This document shows positions 1 through 7,991 of a stretch of DNA of 64,000 nucleotides, piece by piece. The notes below the pieces were generated by a model. The model was not told where the DNA came from and made no database searches. It was given only the letters and a program-made list of their open reading frames with translations. The stretch lies in assembly GCF_018138715.1 (NCBI RefSeq), contig NZ_JAGSHX010000006.1, positions 6,448,001 through 6,512,000 of the forward strand, in the 5' to 3' direction. Both the position numbers and the translations under genes were made by a program. Numbering within the stretch: the stretch's first letter is position 1; each line of letters opens with the position of its first letter. The stretch comes from Streptomyces asiaticus (GTDB taxonomy: Bacteria > Actinomycetota > Actinomycetes > Streptomycetales > Streptomycetaceae).

Positions 1-594
1 GGCCATCAGGACCGTGGTGCCCAGGTCGTGCACCAGCCGCTGAAGCACGGCCAGCACCTCCTCGGCCGCGGCCGGGTCCAGCGCGGAGGTCGGCTCGTCG
101 AGCACGAGGACGCGGGGGTGGGTGGTGAGCACCGAGCCGATCGCCACGCGCTGCCGCTGCCCGCCGGAGAGCGTGGCGATGGGACGGTCCCGCAACTCGG
201 CGAGGCCCAGCAGGTCCAGCGTCTCCTCGACCCGGCGGCGCATGGTGTCCGGCGCGATGCCGAGCGACTCCATGCCGTACGCCAGCTCGTCCTCGACGGT
301 GTCGGTGACGAAGTGCGCGAGCGGATCCTGGCCCACGGTGCCGACGACGTCGGCGAGTTCACGCGGCTTGTGGGTACGGGTGTCCCGGCCCGCGACGGTG
401 ACGCGGCCGCGCAGGGTGCCACCGGTGAAATGCGGTACGAGGCCGGAGACGGCGCCGAGGAGTGTCGACTTGCCGACCCCGGACGGGCCCACGAGCAGAC
501 ACAGCTCGCCCTCGGGAACGGTCAGATCCACCCCCGCGAGGGCGGGCCGCGCCGCGCCGTCGTAGTGGACCGACACCTGCTCGAAGCGGATCAC
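1..594 (-). CDS. ECF transporter ATP-binding protein (EcfA/CbiO-like), C-terminus outside window
   Basis: ATPase subunit of an energy-coupling-factor importer. All nucleotide-binding elements are visible in order: Walker A (GPSGVGKST), Q-loop (VGQDP), an EcfA-like TVEDELAYG stretch, the signature LSGGQRQR and Walker B with D-loop (VLVLDEPTSALDP). The GTG start at 594 overlaps the upstream EcfT stop (GTGA), so the two are probably translationally coupled. The reading frame is open to base 1, so only about the first 198 residues are present. It is the fourth gene of the riboswitch-controlled operon that begins at 4227, and cobalamin or cobalt import is inferred from that riboswitch. A substrate-binding S component is not visible and may lie beyond base 1. 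Confidence 0.9.
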   Translation of the reverse strand, partial: MIRFEQVSVHYDGAARPALAGVDLTVPEGELCLLVGPSGVGKSTLLGAVSGLVPHFTGGTLRGRVTVAGRDTRTHKPRELADVVGTVGQDPLAHFVTDTVEDELAYGMESLGIAPDTMRRRVEETLDLLGLAELRDRPIATLSGGQRQRVAIGSVLTTHPRVLVLDEPTSALDPAAAEEVLAVLQRLVHDLGTTVLMA

Positions 595-2174
595 TGCGTG
601 GCCTCCTCGGACCCCGCCCCGGCTCGCTCGTCCTCTCGCTCGCCGGGTGGGGTTTGTGCGGTGGGGTTGCTTGGGGGCGGCTCCGTGGCCGCGTCGTCGG
701 GTTGCGGGTGCGGCTCGATGGCGGGCCGGGCGCCGGGGTACGGGGGTTCGGGGCGTCGCCGGTCCCGGGCGCGGGCCGGTTTGGTGGGGGCGTCTTCCGG
801 CGGGGCCGGTTCGCGGCTCGTGGCTGGGGGTGGTACCGGTGCGGGCGCGGTGTCCGGGGGCGGCGCCGTGGCCGCGTCGCCGGGTTGCGGGTGCCGCTTG
901 GCCGCGGGCCGGGTGTCGGGGCCGGGGGATTCCGGGCGCTGCCGGTCCCGGGCGTGGGCCGGTTCGGTGGGGGCCTTGTGCGGCGGGGCCGGTTCGCGGG
1001 CCGGAGCCCGTGTTGGTGCCGGGGCCGCGAGAGCCGGGAGCAGGCCCAGGAGCACCGCCGCCGCGGGCCACAGCGGCAGGGTCGGGGTGGTGAGCGGGAC
1101 GACCGATGGCTGGAGGGCCTCGGGGGCGTAGGAGGCGGCCCGGATCATCAGGGCCGCGACCGCCGCCCCCGACCCCGCCACCAGCCACGCCCGTACGCCC
1201 CAGCGGTCCGGGCGGTAGCGGCTGCGCACCGAGCGGCGGCCGCCCAGCCACAGACCGCCGAGCGCGGCGGCGAGCCCGGCGAGCAGCAGCGGCAGACCGT
1301 AGCCCGCGCCCTCGGCCGCGAGCAGGCCGTACGTACCGCAGCAGACGCCGAGCAGCCCGCCCAGCGTCAGCGCGGTGGTGGTACGGGCGACGGCGGGCGG
1401 GACCTGGGCGGTGCGGCCGTACCCGCGCGCGTCCATCGCCGCCGCCAGGGCCACCGAGCGTTCCAACGCGCCCTCCAGCACCGGCAGTCCGACCTGGAGC
1501 AGCGCCTTCACGCCGCGGTCGGGGCGGCCGCGCAGCCTGCGGGCGGAGCGCAGCCGCTGCACGTCCGCCACCAGATGGGGCGCGAAGGTCATCGCCACCA
1601 CGACCGCGACCCCGGCCTCGTAGAGCGCGCCGGGCAGCGACTTGAGCAGCCGCGCCGGGCTGGCGAGGGCGTTCGCGGCGCCGACGCAGATCAGCAGGGT
1701 GGCCAGCCGCAGCCCGTCGTACAGCGCGAACACCAGCCCCTCGGCCGACACCCGGCCGCCGATGCGCACTCCCTGCGCCCAGTGGGGCAGCGGGACCTCG
1801 GGGAGCGTGAAGAGCACCCGCGTCCCCGGGATCGGCGAGCCGAAGAAGACCGCGAAGAACAGCCGGATGGCCAGCACGACGAGACCGAGCGTGAGGAACG
1901 CCGTGTACGAGCGGGCCCATGGCGCGTCCGTGCGGCGTACGGCCACCACATAGCCCGCGACCGCGATCAGCAGCCCGAGCAGCAGCGGGTTGGTGGTCCG
2001 GGACGCGGCCGTGGCCAGCCCGAGCGCCCACAGCCACCAGGCCCCGGCGTGCAGGGCGCTTCCGCCGCGCGGGGCACTACCCGTTGGCCGGACGCGGAAC
2101 CCGACGCCCCGGTGGCGCGGGGCGGTGGCCTCGGGCGTGGTGCGCGCTGCCATGGCGGTCTTCCGTGCGCTCAT
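591..2174 (-). CDS. ECF transporter transmembrane protein (EcfT/CbiQ family) with long proline-rich tail
   Basis: Membrane coupling subunit of the ECF importer. Residues about 40-365 hold several hydrophobic helices and the EcfT-type Ala-Arg-Gly coupling motif (AMDARGYG, about residue 240) that docks on the ATPases. Residues about 365-527 form an unusual low-complexity tail rich in Pro, Ala, Glu and Arg. The tail is built from two diverged copies of a roughly 55-residue unit, each starting REPAPP and containing an RP-rich stretch and an HPQP.DAAT motif. Typical EcfT proteins are 250-300 residues, so the tail accounts for the extra length. The ATG start overlaps the upstream stop by 4 bp, and the stop overlaps the ATPase start. 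The transporter assignment is firm; the role of the tail is unknown. Confidence 0.88.
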   Translation of the reverse strand: MSARKTAMAARTTPEATAPRHRGVGFRVRPTGSAPRGGSALHAGAWWLWALGLATAASRTTNPLLLGLLIAVAGYVVAVRRTDAPWARSYTAFLTLGLVVLAIRLFFAVFFGSPIPGTRVLFTLPEVPLPHWAQGVRIGGRVSAEGLVFALYDGLRLATLLICVGAANALASPARLLKSLPGALYEAGVAVVVAMTFAPHLVADVQRLRSARRLRGRPDRGVKALLQVGLPVLEGALERSVALAAAMDARGYGRTAQVPPAVARTTTALTLGGLLGVCCGTYGLLAAEGAGYGLPLLLAGLAAALGGLWLGGRRSVRSRYRPDRWGVRAWLVAGSGAAVAALMIRAASYAPEALQPSVVPLTTPTLPLWPAAAVLLGLLPALAAPAPTRAPAREPAPPHKAPTEPAHARDRQRPESPGPDTRPAAKRHPQPGDAATAPPPDTAPAPVPPPATSREPAPPEDAPTKPARARDRRRPEPPYPGARPAIEPHPQPDDAATEPPPSNPTAQTPPGEREDERAGAGSEEATQ

Positions 2175-2929
2175 CCGCGACGGCGGCGCGCCTGCCAGAC
2201 CGCCGCGGCGCCGAGCAGCACGACGGCGGCGAGCCCGCCGATCAGCCCGGCCGAGGGGCCCGAGCCGCCGTCGCCCGCCTTGCCGCCGTCACCCTTCGGG
2301 GCGGCGTGGGCGTCCACGGAGGTGCTCACCTTGTCCCCGCAGCCCGTCTCCGGGTAGCCGGAGATGGCGCAGAGCAGCGCGGCGGAGTTGTAGCGCAGCG
2401 GCTTCGCGACGGCGGCGAGCGCCTCCCCGGCGGACGCGTCCTCGCCGACCCGTGCGCACTCGGTACGGGGCGCGGGCGGCGTCCGGCGGTCGGGTGCGTC
2501 GGTGGCCGTGCCGAAGTCGATGACCACCGCGACGCGTTTGGTGCCGTCCGTGGCCGGGGTGTCGGCGCAGACGGCGGCGAAATCGGCCATGCCGCGCGGC
2601 CGGGTGGCGTCGTCGGAGTCCGCGCTGACCGCGAAGCGGAAGCCGATCATGTCGCCATCACCGGGCCGTGCCGAGGAGGGCCCCTGCGTGGCATAGCTCC
2701 AACTGCCGTCGTCCCCGCCCCGCTGCCAGAACGACCAGTAGCGGTACCCGTCCGCGGCCTGCGCGGGCGCCGCGCAGGCCATCGCGAGAAGGGCGACGAC
2801 GGGCAGCACCGAGGCGACGGCGCACAGCAACAACCGGGCCGCACGGCCGCACCAGGCGAAACGCGCGCGGGTGCGCGGGACCGAAGCCGCCCCGGTGCGG
2901 ACCGGTGCCACATCTGTGCGCGGGGTCAA
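2171..2929 (-). CDS. secreted membrane-anchored protein, SCO2322-like family
   Basis: About 252 residues. It has an N-terminal signal-like segment (LLLCAVASVLPVVALLA, then AQA|ADGYRYW), an extracellular domain of about 160 residues with two Cys pairs, and a C-terminal transmembrane helix followed by an RRRRG stop-transfer tail. I chose the TTG start at 2929: it overlaps the upstream stop (TTGA) and has a purine-rich GGAAGAGG about 8 bases upstream. GTG 2911 is an alternative. The early mature region (YRYWSFW ... GDGDMIGFRFA) recalls the small beta-domain found in transcobalamin/intrinsic-factor C-termini and DUF4430 proteins; that is a pattern-based inference, not a proven match. It sits between a secreted alpha/alpha-barrel gene and the ECF transporter genes, suggesting a ligand-capture role outside the membrane. 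Confidence 0.72.
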   Translation of the reverse strand: MTPRTDVAPVRTGAASVPRTRARFAWCGRAARLLLCAVASVLPVVALLAMACAAPAQAADGYRYWSFWQRGGDDGSWSYATQGPSSARPGDGDMIGFRFAVSADSDDATRPRGMADFAAVCADTPATDGTKRVAVVIDFGTATDAPDRRTPPAPRTECARVGEDASAGEALAAVAKPLRYNSAALLCAISGYPETGCGDKVSTSVDAHAAPKGDGGKAGDGGSGPSAGLIGGLAAVVLLGAAAVWQARRRRG

Positions 2930-4227
2930 AGCTGTCGCCTCTTCCGGCCGCTCAGCAGGAAGCCGATGCCCATGCCGGCGACCGCGCAGACGCCGACCGT
3001 CCACCAGACGCCGCCGACCCCGCCGCCGTCGTCCTTCTTCTCCTCGCTCTTGCCGTTCCCGTCCGACTCCGCGCCCGGGGCCGCCGCCTCGGGCTTCGGG
3101 CCGGTGGCGTTGAGCTGCTGGACGAGGTCGGCGCCGCCGAAGTCGCGGGGGTTGGCACCGGCCGCGTGGGCCGCGAGGATCAGTTTGGCGAGGGCGCCGG
3201 GGTCGCCCTTGGCCCAGGCCGCCGTGCCACTGTCCTTGCTCTGGAGCCACTGGAGGGGCTTGCCCGCGGCCGCGCTGTGCTCCCCGGCGGCGAGCGCCAC
3301 CACCGCGTCGGCCGTGCCGCCGAGGTCGGGCTGGTCCTTGGCGCCGGGCATCGCGGACTTCAGGTGCATACCGGTGTCGGACATGACGCGGGTGAGGTGG
3401 GCCAGGGCGGCCTCGGCGGCGTCCTTCGGGGCGTCGGCCCCGTCCTTCCCCTTCTCGCAGCGCAGCGGCTTCGGCTCGGCGCCGCCGTCCTTGCCGACGG
3501 TCTCGAAGACGAAGCCCTTGCCCTGCGCGGCCAGCGCGGCGCTCGCGGTGGCCAGCTCATTGGCGACGGGCTTGCCCTTGGCCGCGGTGTACGCGAACGC
3601 CCCGCGCTCCTCGGCCTTCGCCGAGCAGTCCAGTTGCAGGCCGAGCAGTGCGTGGTACGGGGTCTTGCCGCCCTTGCCCGAGGCCCCCTTGCCCGCGGCC
3701 CTCTTGCCCGAGGCCGACGTCACCTTCGCCGGATCCTGGCCGGTGGCGGCGAAGGCGCCGATCGCCGCCGCGGTGGAGTTGGCGTCGCTCGGGCCGCCCG
3801 GGTTCATGCCCCAGCCGCCGTCCTCGTTCTGGTGGCGCTTCAGCCAGCCGATGCCCTTCTCCACGGTGCCGGAGCGGCCGCCCACCGCGGCCAGCGCCTG
3901 GACCGCCGCCGCCGTCGCGTCCGTGAACTCGCCCTTCTTCGGGTCGCACGCCTTGGACGTATCCGCGCGGTACGCCGCGAAGCCGCCGTCCGCGCACCCC
4001 TGTCCGGCCAGCCAGTCGATGGCCGACTTCGCCGGGGTGACGCCCACCGCGTCCTGGGCCAGCAGCGCCAGCGACTGCCGCCACACCCCGTCGAACTTCG
4101 GGTCCTTGGCGCCGTAGAGCCCCTCGGCACGCCCGGCCTGGCCGTCGTCGGCCACGGCGGCAGGCGCGGCGGCCGCGCCCAGTGCGGCGCAGAGGGAAAG
4201 AGCCGCCACGCTGCGGCGAATGTTCAT
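2926..4227 (-). CDS. secreted prenyltransferase/squalene-oxidase-repeat alpha/alpha-barrel protein, membrane anchored
   Basis: 433 residues: a signal peptide (MNIRRSVAALSLCAALGAAA, cleavage near AVA|DD), a body of repeated helical units with the terpene-cyclase-like GCADGGF and NEDGGWG motifs, then a Ser/Gly/Glu-rich linker, a C-terminal transmembrane helix and a basic GRKRRQL tail. The repeat fold (alpha6/alpha6 barrel) also forms the N-terminal domain of animal intrinsic factor and transcobalamin. The protein is exported, so it cannot be a cytosolic prenyltransferase. It is the first gene after a cobalamin riboswitch and overlaps the next gene by 4 bp. I infer an extracellular cobalamin-binding role. 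ATG 4227 is chosen because it opens directly with the signal peptide; in-frame upstream codons run through the leader RNA. Confidence 0.8.
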   Translation of the reverse strand: MNIRRSVAALSLCAALGAAAAPAAVADDGQAGRAEGLYGAKDPKFDGVWRQSLALLAQDAVGVTPAKSAIDWLAGQGCADGGFAAYRADTSKACDPKKGEFTDATAAAVQALAAVGGRSGTVEKGIGWLKRHQNEDGGWGMNPGGPSDANSTAAAIGAFAATGQDPAKVTSASGKRAAGKGASGKGGKTPYHALLGLQLDCSAKAEERGAFAYTAAKGKPVANELATASAALAAQGKGFVFETVGKDGGAEPKPLRCEKGKDGADAPKDAAEAALAHLTRVMSDTGMHLKSAMPGAKDQPDLGGTADAVVALAAGEHSAAAGKPLQWLQSKDSGTAAWAKGDPGALAKLILAAHAAGANPRDFGGADLVQQLNATGPKPEAAAPGAESDGNGKSEEKKDDGGGVGGVWWTVGVCAVAGMGIGFLLSGRKRRQL

Positions 4228-4389
4228 GGCTGTGGTGCCTCTCGGTCGGTGGACGGGCGCACGCAGCCGCGCACGGCCGTCCAGCCGCGCCGCACGCGGA
4301 ACGCTCCGCGGCACGCCTGGCACCCGGCTCAGCTCCGCATACCTCGACGGTGCCGCCACCGGTCGTCCGGCGGCGGGAGCCTGCGTCGT

Positions 4390-4500
4390 CGCGCCCGCCC
4401 GGGTGTTCCGGCTCGTACGCCCCACGGGGCGTGCTCACGGTTGCGGGTCAGCGCCGGAATCACACCGGCTTCCCCCGATCGGACGCGTATGAAGTTTACG
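4390..4500 (-). promoter_or_regulatory. cobalamin (B12) riboswitch
   Basis: Read on the minus strand, the conserved core is present in order: GGGGAAGCCGGTG, ATTCCGGCGCTG, ACCCGCAACCGT and, about 30 bases on, the B12-box-like GAGCCGGAACACCCGGGC (4414-4397). These match the conserved core and B12 box of cobalamin riboswitches. It lies in the leader of the secreted barrel / SCO2322-like / EcfT / EcfA operon, about 165 bases before the first ATG, and its 5' side abuts the end of the GNAT gene. In this family cobalamin binding normally lowers expression, so the operon should be induced when B12 is scarce. Confidence 0.9.
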
Positions 4501-4506
4501 GACAGC

Positions 4507-5073
4507 TTATCCGCCGACTTGTCGGGCGCCGTCAGCCGCCCACCGCTCACGGTCCCCGAAACGACCGTCGTCCCGGACGACCGCGAGACAGCGCGTCGTC
4601 GTGCCGTCCTCCTCCTCGATATCACGTCGGTGCGTGAAACCGAGCCGGGTGAGCAGGGTCAGCGACGCCTCGTTGGCCGCCATCACCGTGGCGTGCACCT
4701 CGCTCAGCCCGAGCGTGCCGAAGCCGTGGCCGACGATCGCCCCGGTCAGCTCGGTCCCCAGGCCGCGTCCCCACGCCTCCGGCGCCAGCGCGTAGACGAT
4801 CTCGTGGCCGCCGACGACCTCGGTCGGCTTGAGCTCGGCGTGGCCGACGTACCGGCCGTCCTCGCGGACGGCCCATACGTCGAACAGCCGCCGGGCGTAG
4901 ACCTTGGTGAAGATCCGCCCGAACAGCGCCCGGTCCTCGGCCTCCTGGGCGAGCCTCCCGTCCCCCAGCCAGCGGCACACCCGCCGGTCCTGGAACAGCG
5001 CCACGAAGGCGTCCTCGTCCTCGGGCCGGTACGGCTCGAGCAGCAGGCGCGCGGTGCGCAGCGTCGGGGTCAT
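4507..5073 (-). CDS. GNAT family N-acetyltransferase
   Basis: 188 residues with the RimJ/RimL-like layout: N-terminal RTARLLLEPYRPEDEDAF, a beta4 strand entering the acetyl-CoA pyrophosphate loop (APEAWGRGLGTELT, about residues 100-113), and the C-terminal NEASLTLLTRLGF stretch typical of this fold. It transfers an acetyl group from acetyl-CoA; the acceptor cannot be told from sequence. The ATG at 5073 starts right at the conserved MTPTLRTARL. It stands alone between the P450 gene and the riboswitch operon, whose promoter must overlap its 3' end. Confidence 0.85.
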   Translation of the reverse strand: MTPTLRTARLLLEPYRPEDEDAFVALFQDRRVCRWLGDGRLAQEAEDRALFGRIFTKVYARRLFDVWAVREDGRYVGHAELKPTEVVGGHEIVYALAPEAWGRGLGTELTGAIVGHGFGTLGLSEVHATVMAANEASLTLLTRLGFTHRRDIEEEDGTTTRCLAVVRDDGRFGDRERWAADGARQVGG

Positions 5074-5138
5074 GCGCCGCGACGCTACGCGGCCGGGCAC
5101 CACCCGGCAATCCGAGTCCTCAGGCCCGACAGCTTCCG

Positions 5139-6653
5139 CTATCCGCGGCGCCACCACTGGGCCAGGGACTTCCACCAGCGGCGCCGGGCCTCGTGCTCGG
5201 CGCCGGATTCGGGCTCCGGTCGCGGCTCCGTGGTGGTGGACGCGGTGGCCGGGGTCTCGCCGGAGCCTTCGTCCGGGGCGTCCGCGCGGGCGACCGTGGG
5301 CGTCCGGCCCACGGCACCCGAGATGGCCGCGGTCGCTGCCGCCGCCATCTCGGCCAGTGCCTCGTCGGACTTGGCGGCGGTCCGCGGGAAGCGCACCGGC
5401 AGCGCGGCCAGGGCCCGGTGGAAGGGGCCGGGTCGCCACTCCAACGTCTCGGCGGGAACGGCGAGTTCGAGATCGGGCAGGCGGTCGAGCAGCTTCTCGA
5501 TGGCGACGGAGGCGATCAGCTGGGCCGGGTCCTTCGCGGGGCAGGTGTGCGGGCCCGCGCTCCACGCCAGATGGGCCCGGTTGCCGCGCCGGTTGGAGAG
5601 CAGGTACGGGTCATTGTTGGCGGCGGCCAGGCTGATGACGACGGGGTCGCCCTTGGGCAGCCGGATTCCGTCGACCGTGACGTCGTGGCGCGGGTAGTGG
5701 ACGCAGAAGTTGGCCAGCGGCGGGTCCTTCCACAGGACCTCGTTGAGCGCGTCCTCGATCAGCATGGTGCCGCCCGCGAGATCGCCCCGGAACCGTTCGT
5801 CGGACAGCAGGAGCAACAGCCCGTTGCAGATCAGGTTCTGCTGGGGCTGGGTGCCCGCGCCGACGAGGACGACGATCTGGTGGATCAGCTCCTCGTCGGT
5901 GAGCTCGGCGGGGTGGGCGATCAGCCAGGACGTCATGTCCGGGCCCGGATTCTCCCGCTTGAGGGCGATGAGCTGGAAGAGGGTCTCCGCGAGGAGCGCG
6001 TTGGCCTGCTCGGAGTCCTCGGTGACGTCGAAGAGCGCCGAGAGCGCCCGGACCAGCTTGTCGCTGAGCTCGGGCGGGCAGCCGAAGAGCTGGTTGAAGA
6101 CGAGCAGGGGGAGCCGGGCGGAGTACTCCTTGAGCAGATCGGCCTCGCCCCTGGGGCCGAAGAGGTCGATCAGGAAGTCGGCGCTCCGCTCCACGTAGCG
6201 GCGCAGCGCGTGGATGTCCAGGCGGTCGAGGGTGTCGGAGATCGCCGCGCGCAGCCGGTGATGCTCCTCGCCGTCGCTGCACAGCGCGTTCGGCCGGTAC
6301 ATCATCATCGGCACCACGGGGTTGTCCATGGGGATGGTGCCATCGGTGAGCGCCTGCCAGTGGCGCGCGTCCTTGGAGAACGTCTCGGGGCCGCGCAGGA
6401 TGTCCAGCGCGGTCTGATAGCTGGTGACGAGCGAGACGGGGACGCCGGGCGCCAGCTCCACGGGCGCGATCCGCCCGTGTGCCCGCAGCCGGGCGTAGGT
6501 GGCGGACGGGTCGGCGGCGAACTCGGGGCCGTGCAGCGACTCGAGCCCTGCCCCGGTCGGGGCCTGACCGGAGTGTGCGGGGCAGCCCGGGGGCGGCGTC
6601 GGGTCGGCCGTCGGACCTGGAGTCGGGTCGGAATCACGGGTGGGGCTCGTCAC
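5139..6653 (-). CDS. cytochrome P450, CYP157-like, lacking the EXXR motif
   Basis: 504 residues. The heme-thiolate cysteine is Cys371 in WSAGPHTCPAKDP. The K-helix Glu-X-X-Arg of ordinary P450s is replaced by E-V-L-W (residues 305-308), and the I-helix reads GAGTQPQQN rather than the usual acid-Thr pair. These departures are known for the Streptomyces CYP157 family. The last 90 residues form a low-complexity Ala/Glu/Pro extension ending in RRRWWKSLAQWWRRG. I chose GTG 6653 because AGGAG lies 5 bases upstream; a GTG nine codons earlier is possible. CYP157 genes usually sit in conservons (sensor / roadblock / DUF742 / GTPase), but none is present here. It lies 100 bp downstream of a metallo-hydrolase gene on the same strand. 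Substrate unknown. Confidence 0.85.
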   Translation of the reverse strand: MTSPTRDSDPTPGPTADPTPPPGCPAHSGQAPTGAGLESLHGPEFAADPSATYARLRAHGRIAPVELAPGVPVSLVTSYQTALDILRGPETFSKDARHWQALTDGTIPMDNPVVPMMMYRPNALCSDGEEHHRLRAAISDTLDRLDIHALRRYVERSADFLIDLFGPRGEADLLKEYSARLPLLVFNQLFGCPPELSDKLVRALSALFDVTEDSEQANALLAETLFQLIALKRENPGPDMTSWLIAHPAELTDEELIHQIVVLVGAGTQPQQNLICNGLLLLLSDERFRGDLAGGTMLIEDALNEVLWKDPPLANFCVHYPRHDVTVDGIRLPKGDPVVISLAAANNDPYLLSNRRGNRAHLAWSAGPHTCPAKDPAQLIASVAIEKLLDRLPDLELAVPAETLEWRPGPFHRALAALPVRFPRTAAKSDEALAEMAAAATAAISGAVGRTPTVARADAPDEGSGETPATASTTTEPRPEPESGAEHEARRRWWKSLAQWWRRG

Positions 6654-6755
6654 GCATGCTCCTGCTGATACGGCTGTCACGGGGGGTGTGCGCGGGTGTG
6701 CGCCAGGCCGGTAAGGCTAGCTTCCGGTTTGTCGGACCGGCACCCCATGCGTCAC

Positions 6756-7808
6756 TCAAATCGCTTGGTACATCACCGGATTGCTACCCGGCACCGCTTC
6801 CGCCCTGCCCAGCTTCACCAGCCGGCGCACGTGCGCCTCCGCCTCCGAGACCGCGATATTGCGGGAGCCGAAGGGGATCTGCTCCCACGGGCGGTTCCAC
6901 TCCATGGCCTCGGCGAGCCGCCACGGGGTGAGCGGAGTGGTGAGCAGCGCCAGCAGCCCGGACAGCCGCTCCTCATGGTGGTCCAGCAGCGCGCGCACCC
7001 GCGCCGGGGCGTCGGTGAAGGCGTACTGATGGGCGGGGAGCACCTCGGCCGGGGCGAGGGCGGCGACGCGTTCGAGGGAGTCGAGGTAGTCGCCGAGGGG
7101 GTCGGTGACGGTCATGTCGTCGGGGTCCTCGTAGAGCCCGATATGGGGGGTGATCTCGGGCAGCAGATGGTCACCGGAGAACAGACGGCCATGGCCGGGC
7201 AGGCCCTCCCCGGCCGCCGGATGGGCCTCTTCGAGGTGGAGGCAGACATGGCCGGGGGTGTGGCCGGGGGTCCAGATGGCTCGCAGCCGGCGGCCCGCCA
7301 GATCGAGGAGTTCACCGGGGACGATCTCGCGGTCGGGGAGCGCGGCCCGCTGCCCCGGGAGGTTCGTACGGCCGGACGCGCGGGTGGCGCGCAGCGGGGC
7401 CAGATGCTCCTCGGGCGCCCCGGCCGCGGCGAGCTTCTCCTCCAGATAGTCCAGCCAGCGGGAGGGCTCGGCCTCCCGGGTGCGCCGGACGACCTGGGCG
7501 TCGGCGGTGTGCATGGCGATCCACGCCCCGGACGCCTCCCGCACCTGGCCGGACAGCCCGTGGTGGTCGGGATGGTGATGGGTGACGAGGACGCCGTGGA
7601 CGTCGGAGACGGAGGCGCCGCACGCGGCGAGCCCGGCGGTGAGGGTGTCCCAGGCCGTGGGGTCGTCCCAGCCGGTGTCGATCAGGACCGGGCCGCGATC
7701 GGTGTCGAGGAGGTGGACCAGGGTGTGCCCGAGCGGGTTGTCGGGGATCGGGACCGGGATGCTCCACACTCCACCGCCATGGTCGGTCACCCGCGTCACC
7801 TGCGCCAT
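6756..7808 (-). CDS. MBL-fold metallo-hydrolase
   Basis: 350 residues with the full dinuclear metal set of the metallo-beta-lactamase fold: THHHPDHHGL (about residue 85), GHTPGH (about 215), FSGDHLLP (about 240) and a late PAHQ. The C-terminal 80 residues resemble the winged-helix-like tail of lactonase/LACTB2-type members (KLGRAEAVPG). It probably hydrolyses a thioester, lactone or phosphodiester; the substrate is not readable. The ATG at 7808 follows a GGGGGAG ribosome site. It is divergent from the aldehyde dehydrogenase gene, with a palindrome in the shared 183-bp gap, so the two may share a regulator. Confidence 0.85.
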   Translation of the reverse strand: MAQVTRVTDHGGGVWSIPVPIPDNPLGHTLVHLLDTDRGPVLIDTGWDDPTAWDTLTAGLAACGASVSDVHGVLVTHHHPDHHGLSGQVREASGAWIAMHTADAQVVRRTREAEPSRWLDYLEEKLAAAGAPEEHLAPLRATRASGRTNLPGQRAALPDREIVPGELLDLAGRRLRAIWTPGHTPGHVCLHLEEAHPAAGEGLPGHGRLFSGDHLLPEITPHIGLYEDPDDMTVTDPLGDYLDSLERVAALAPAEVLPAHQYAFTDAPARVRALLDHHEERLSGLLALLTTPLTPWRLAEAMEWNRPWEQIPFGSRNIAVSEAEAHVRRLVKLGRAEAVPGSNPVMYQAI

Positions 7809-7850
7809 CGGCTCCCCCTCTCCTCGACACAAGCATTGCCCACTATAGCG

Positions 7851-7868
7851 AGAACTGGTATCAGTTCT
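7851..7868. promoter_or_regulatory. palindromic operator-like site between divergent MBL and ALDH genes
   Basis: AGAACTGGTATCAGTTCT: 7-bp perfect arms AGAACTG/CAGTTCT around GTAT. It lies 43 bp before the MBL start and 123 bp before the ALDH start. On the minus strand a TATAGT hexamer (7848-7843) follows it directly and could be the MBL -10 box. Its AGAAC/GTTCT arms recall KstR half-sites but the spacing is 4 bp wider, so another TetR-type repressor is more likely. Confidence 0.5.
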
Positions 7869-7991
7869 GATGCAGCGTCAGATATTGGCCGCCTCCCATG
7901 GCGGTCCCGGCCCCCGGGCGGGCCCACCGCACATACCCGTACCCCCTCAGCCAGACCCACCCCCTCAGTCATCGGCCGGAAGGCATCAGCG

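Noticed and set aside
28..2357. Long plus-strand ORFs opposite the ECF transporter genes
   Set aside because: Low-information Arg/Gly/Pro-rich translations with no family motifs; the minus-strand genes explain the sequence.
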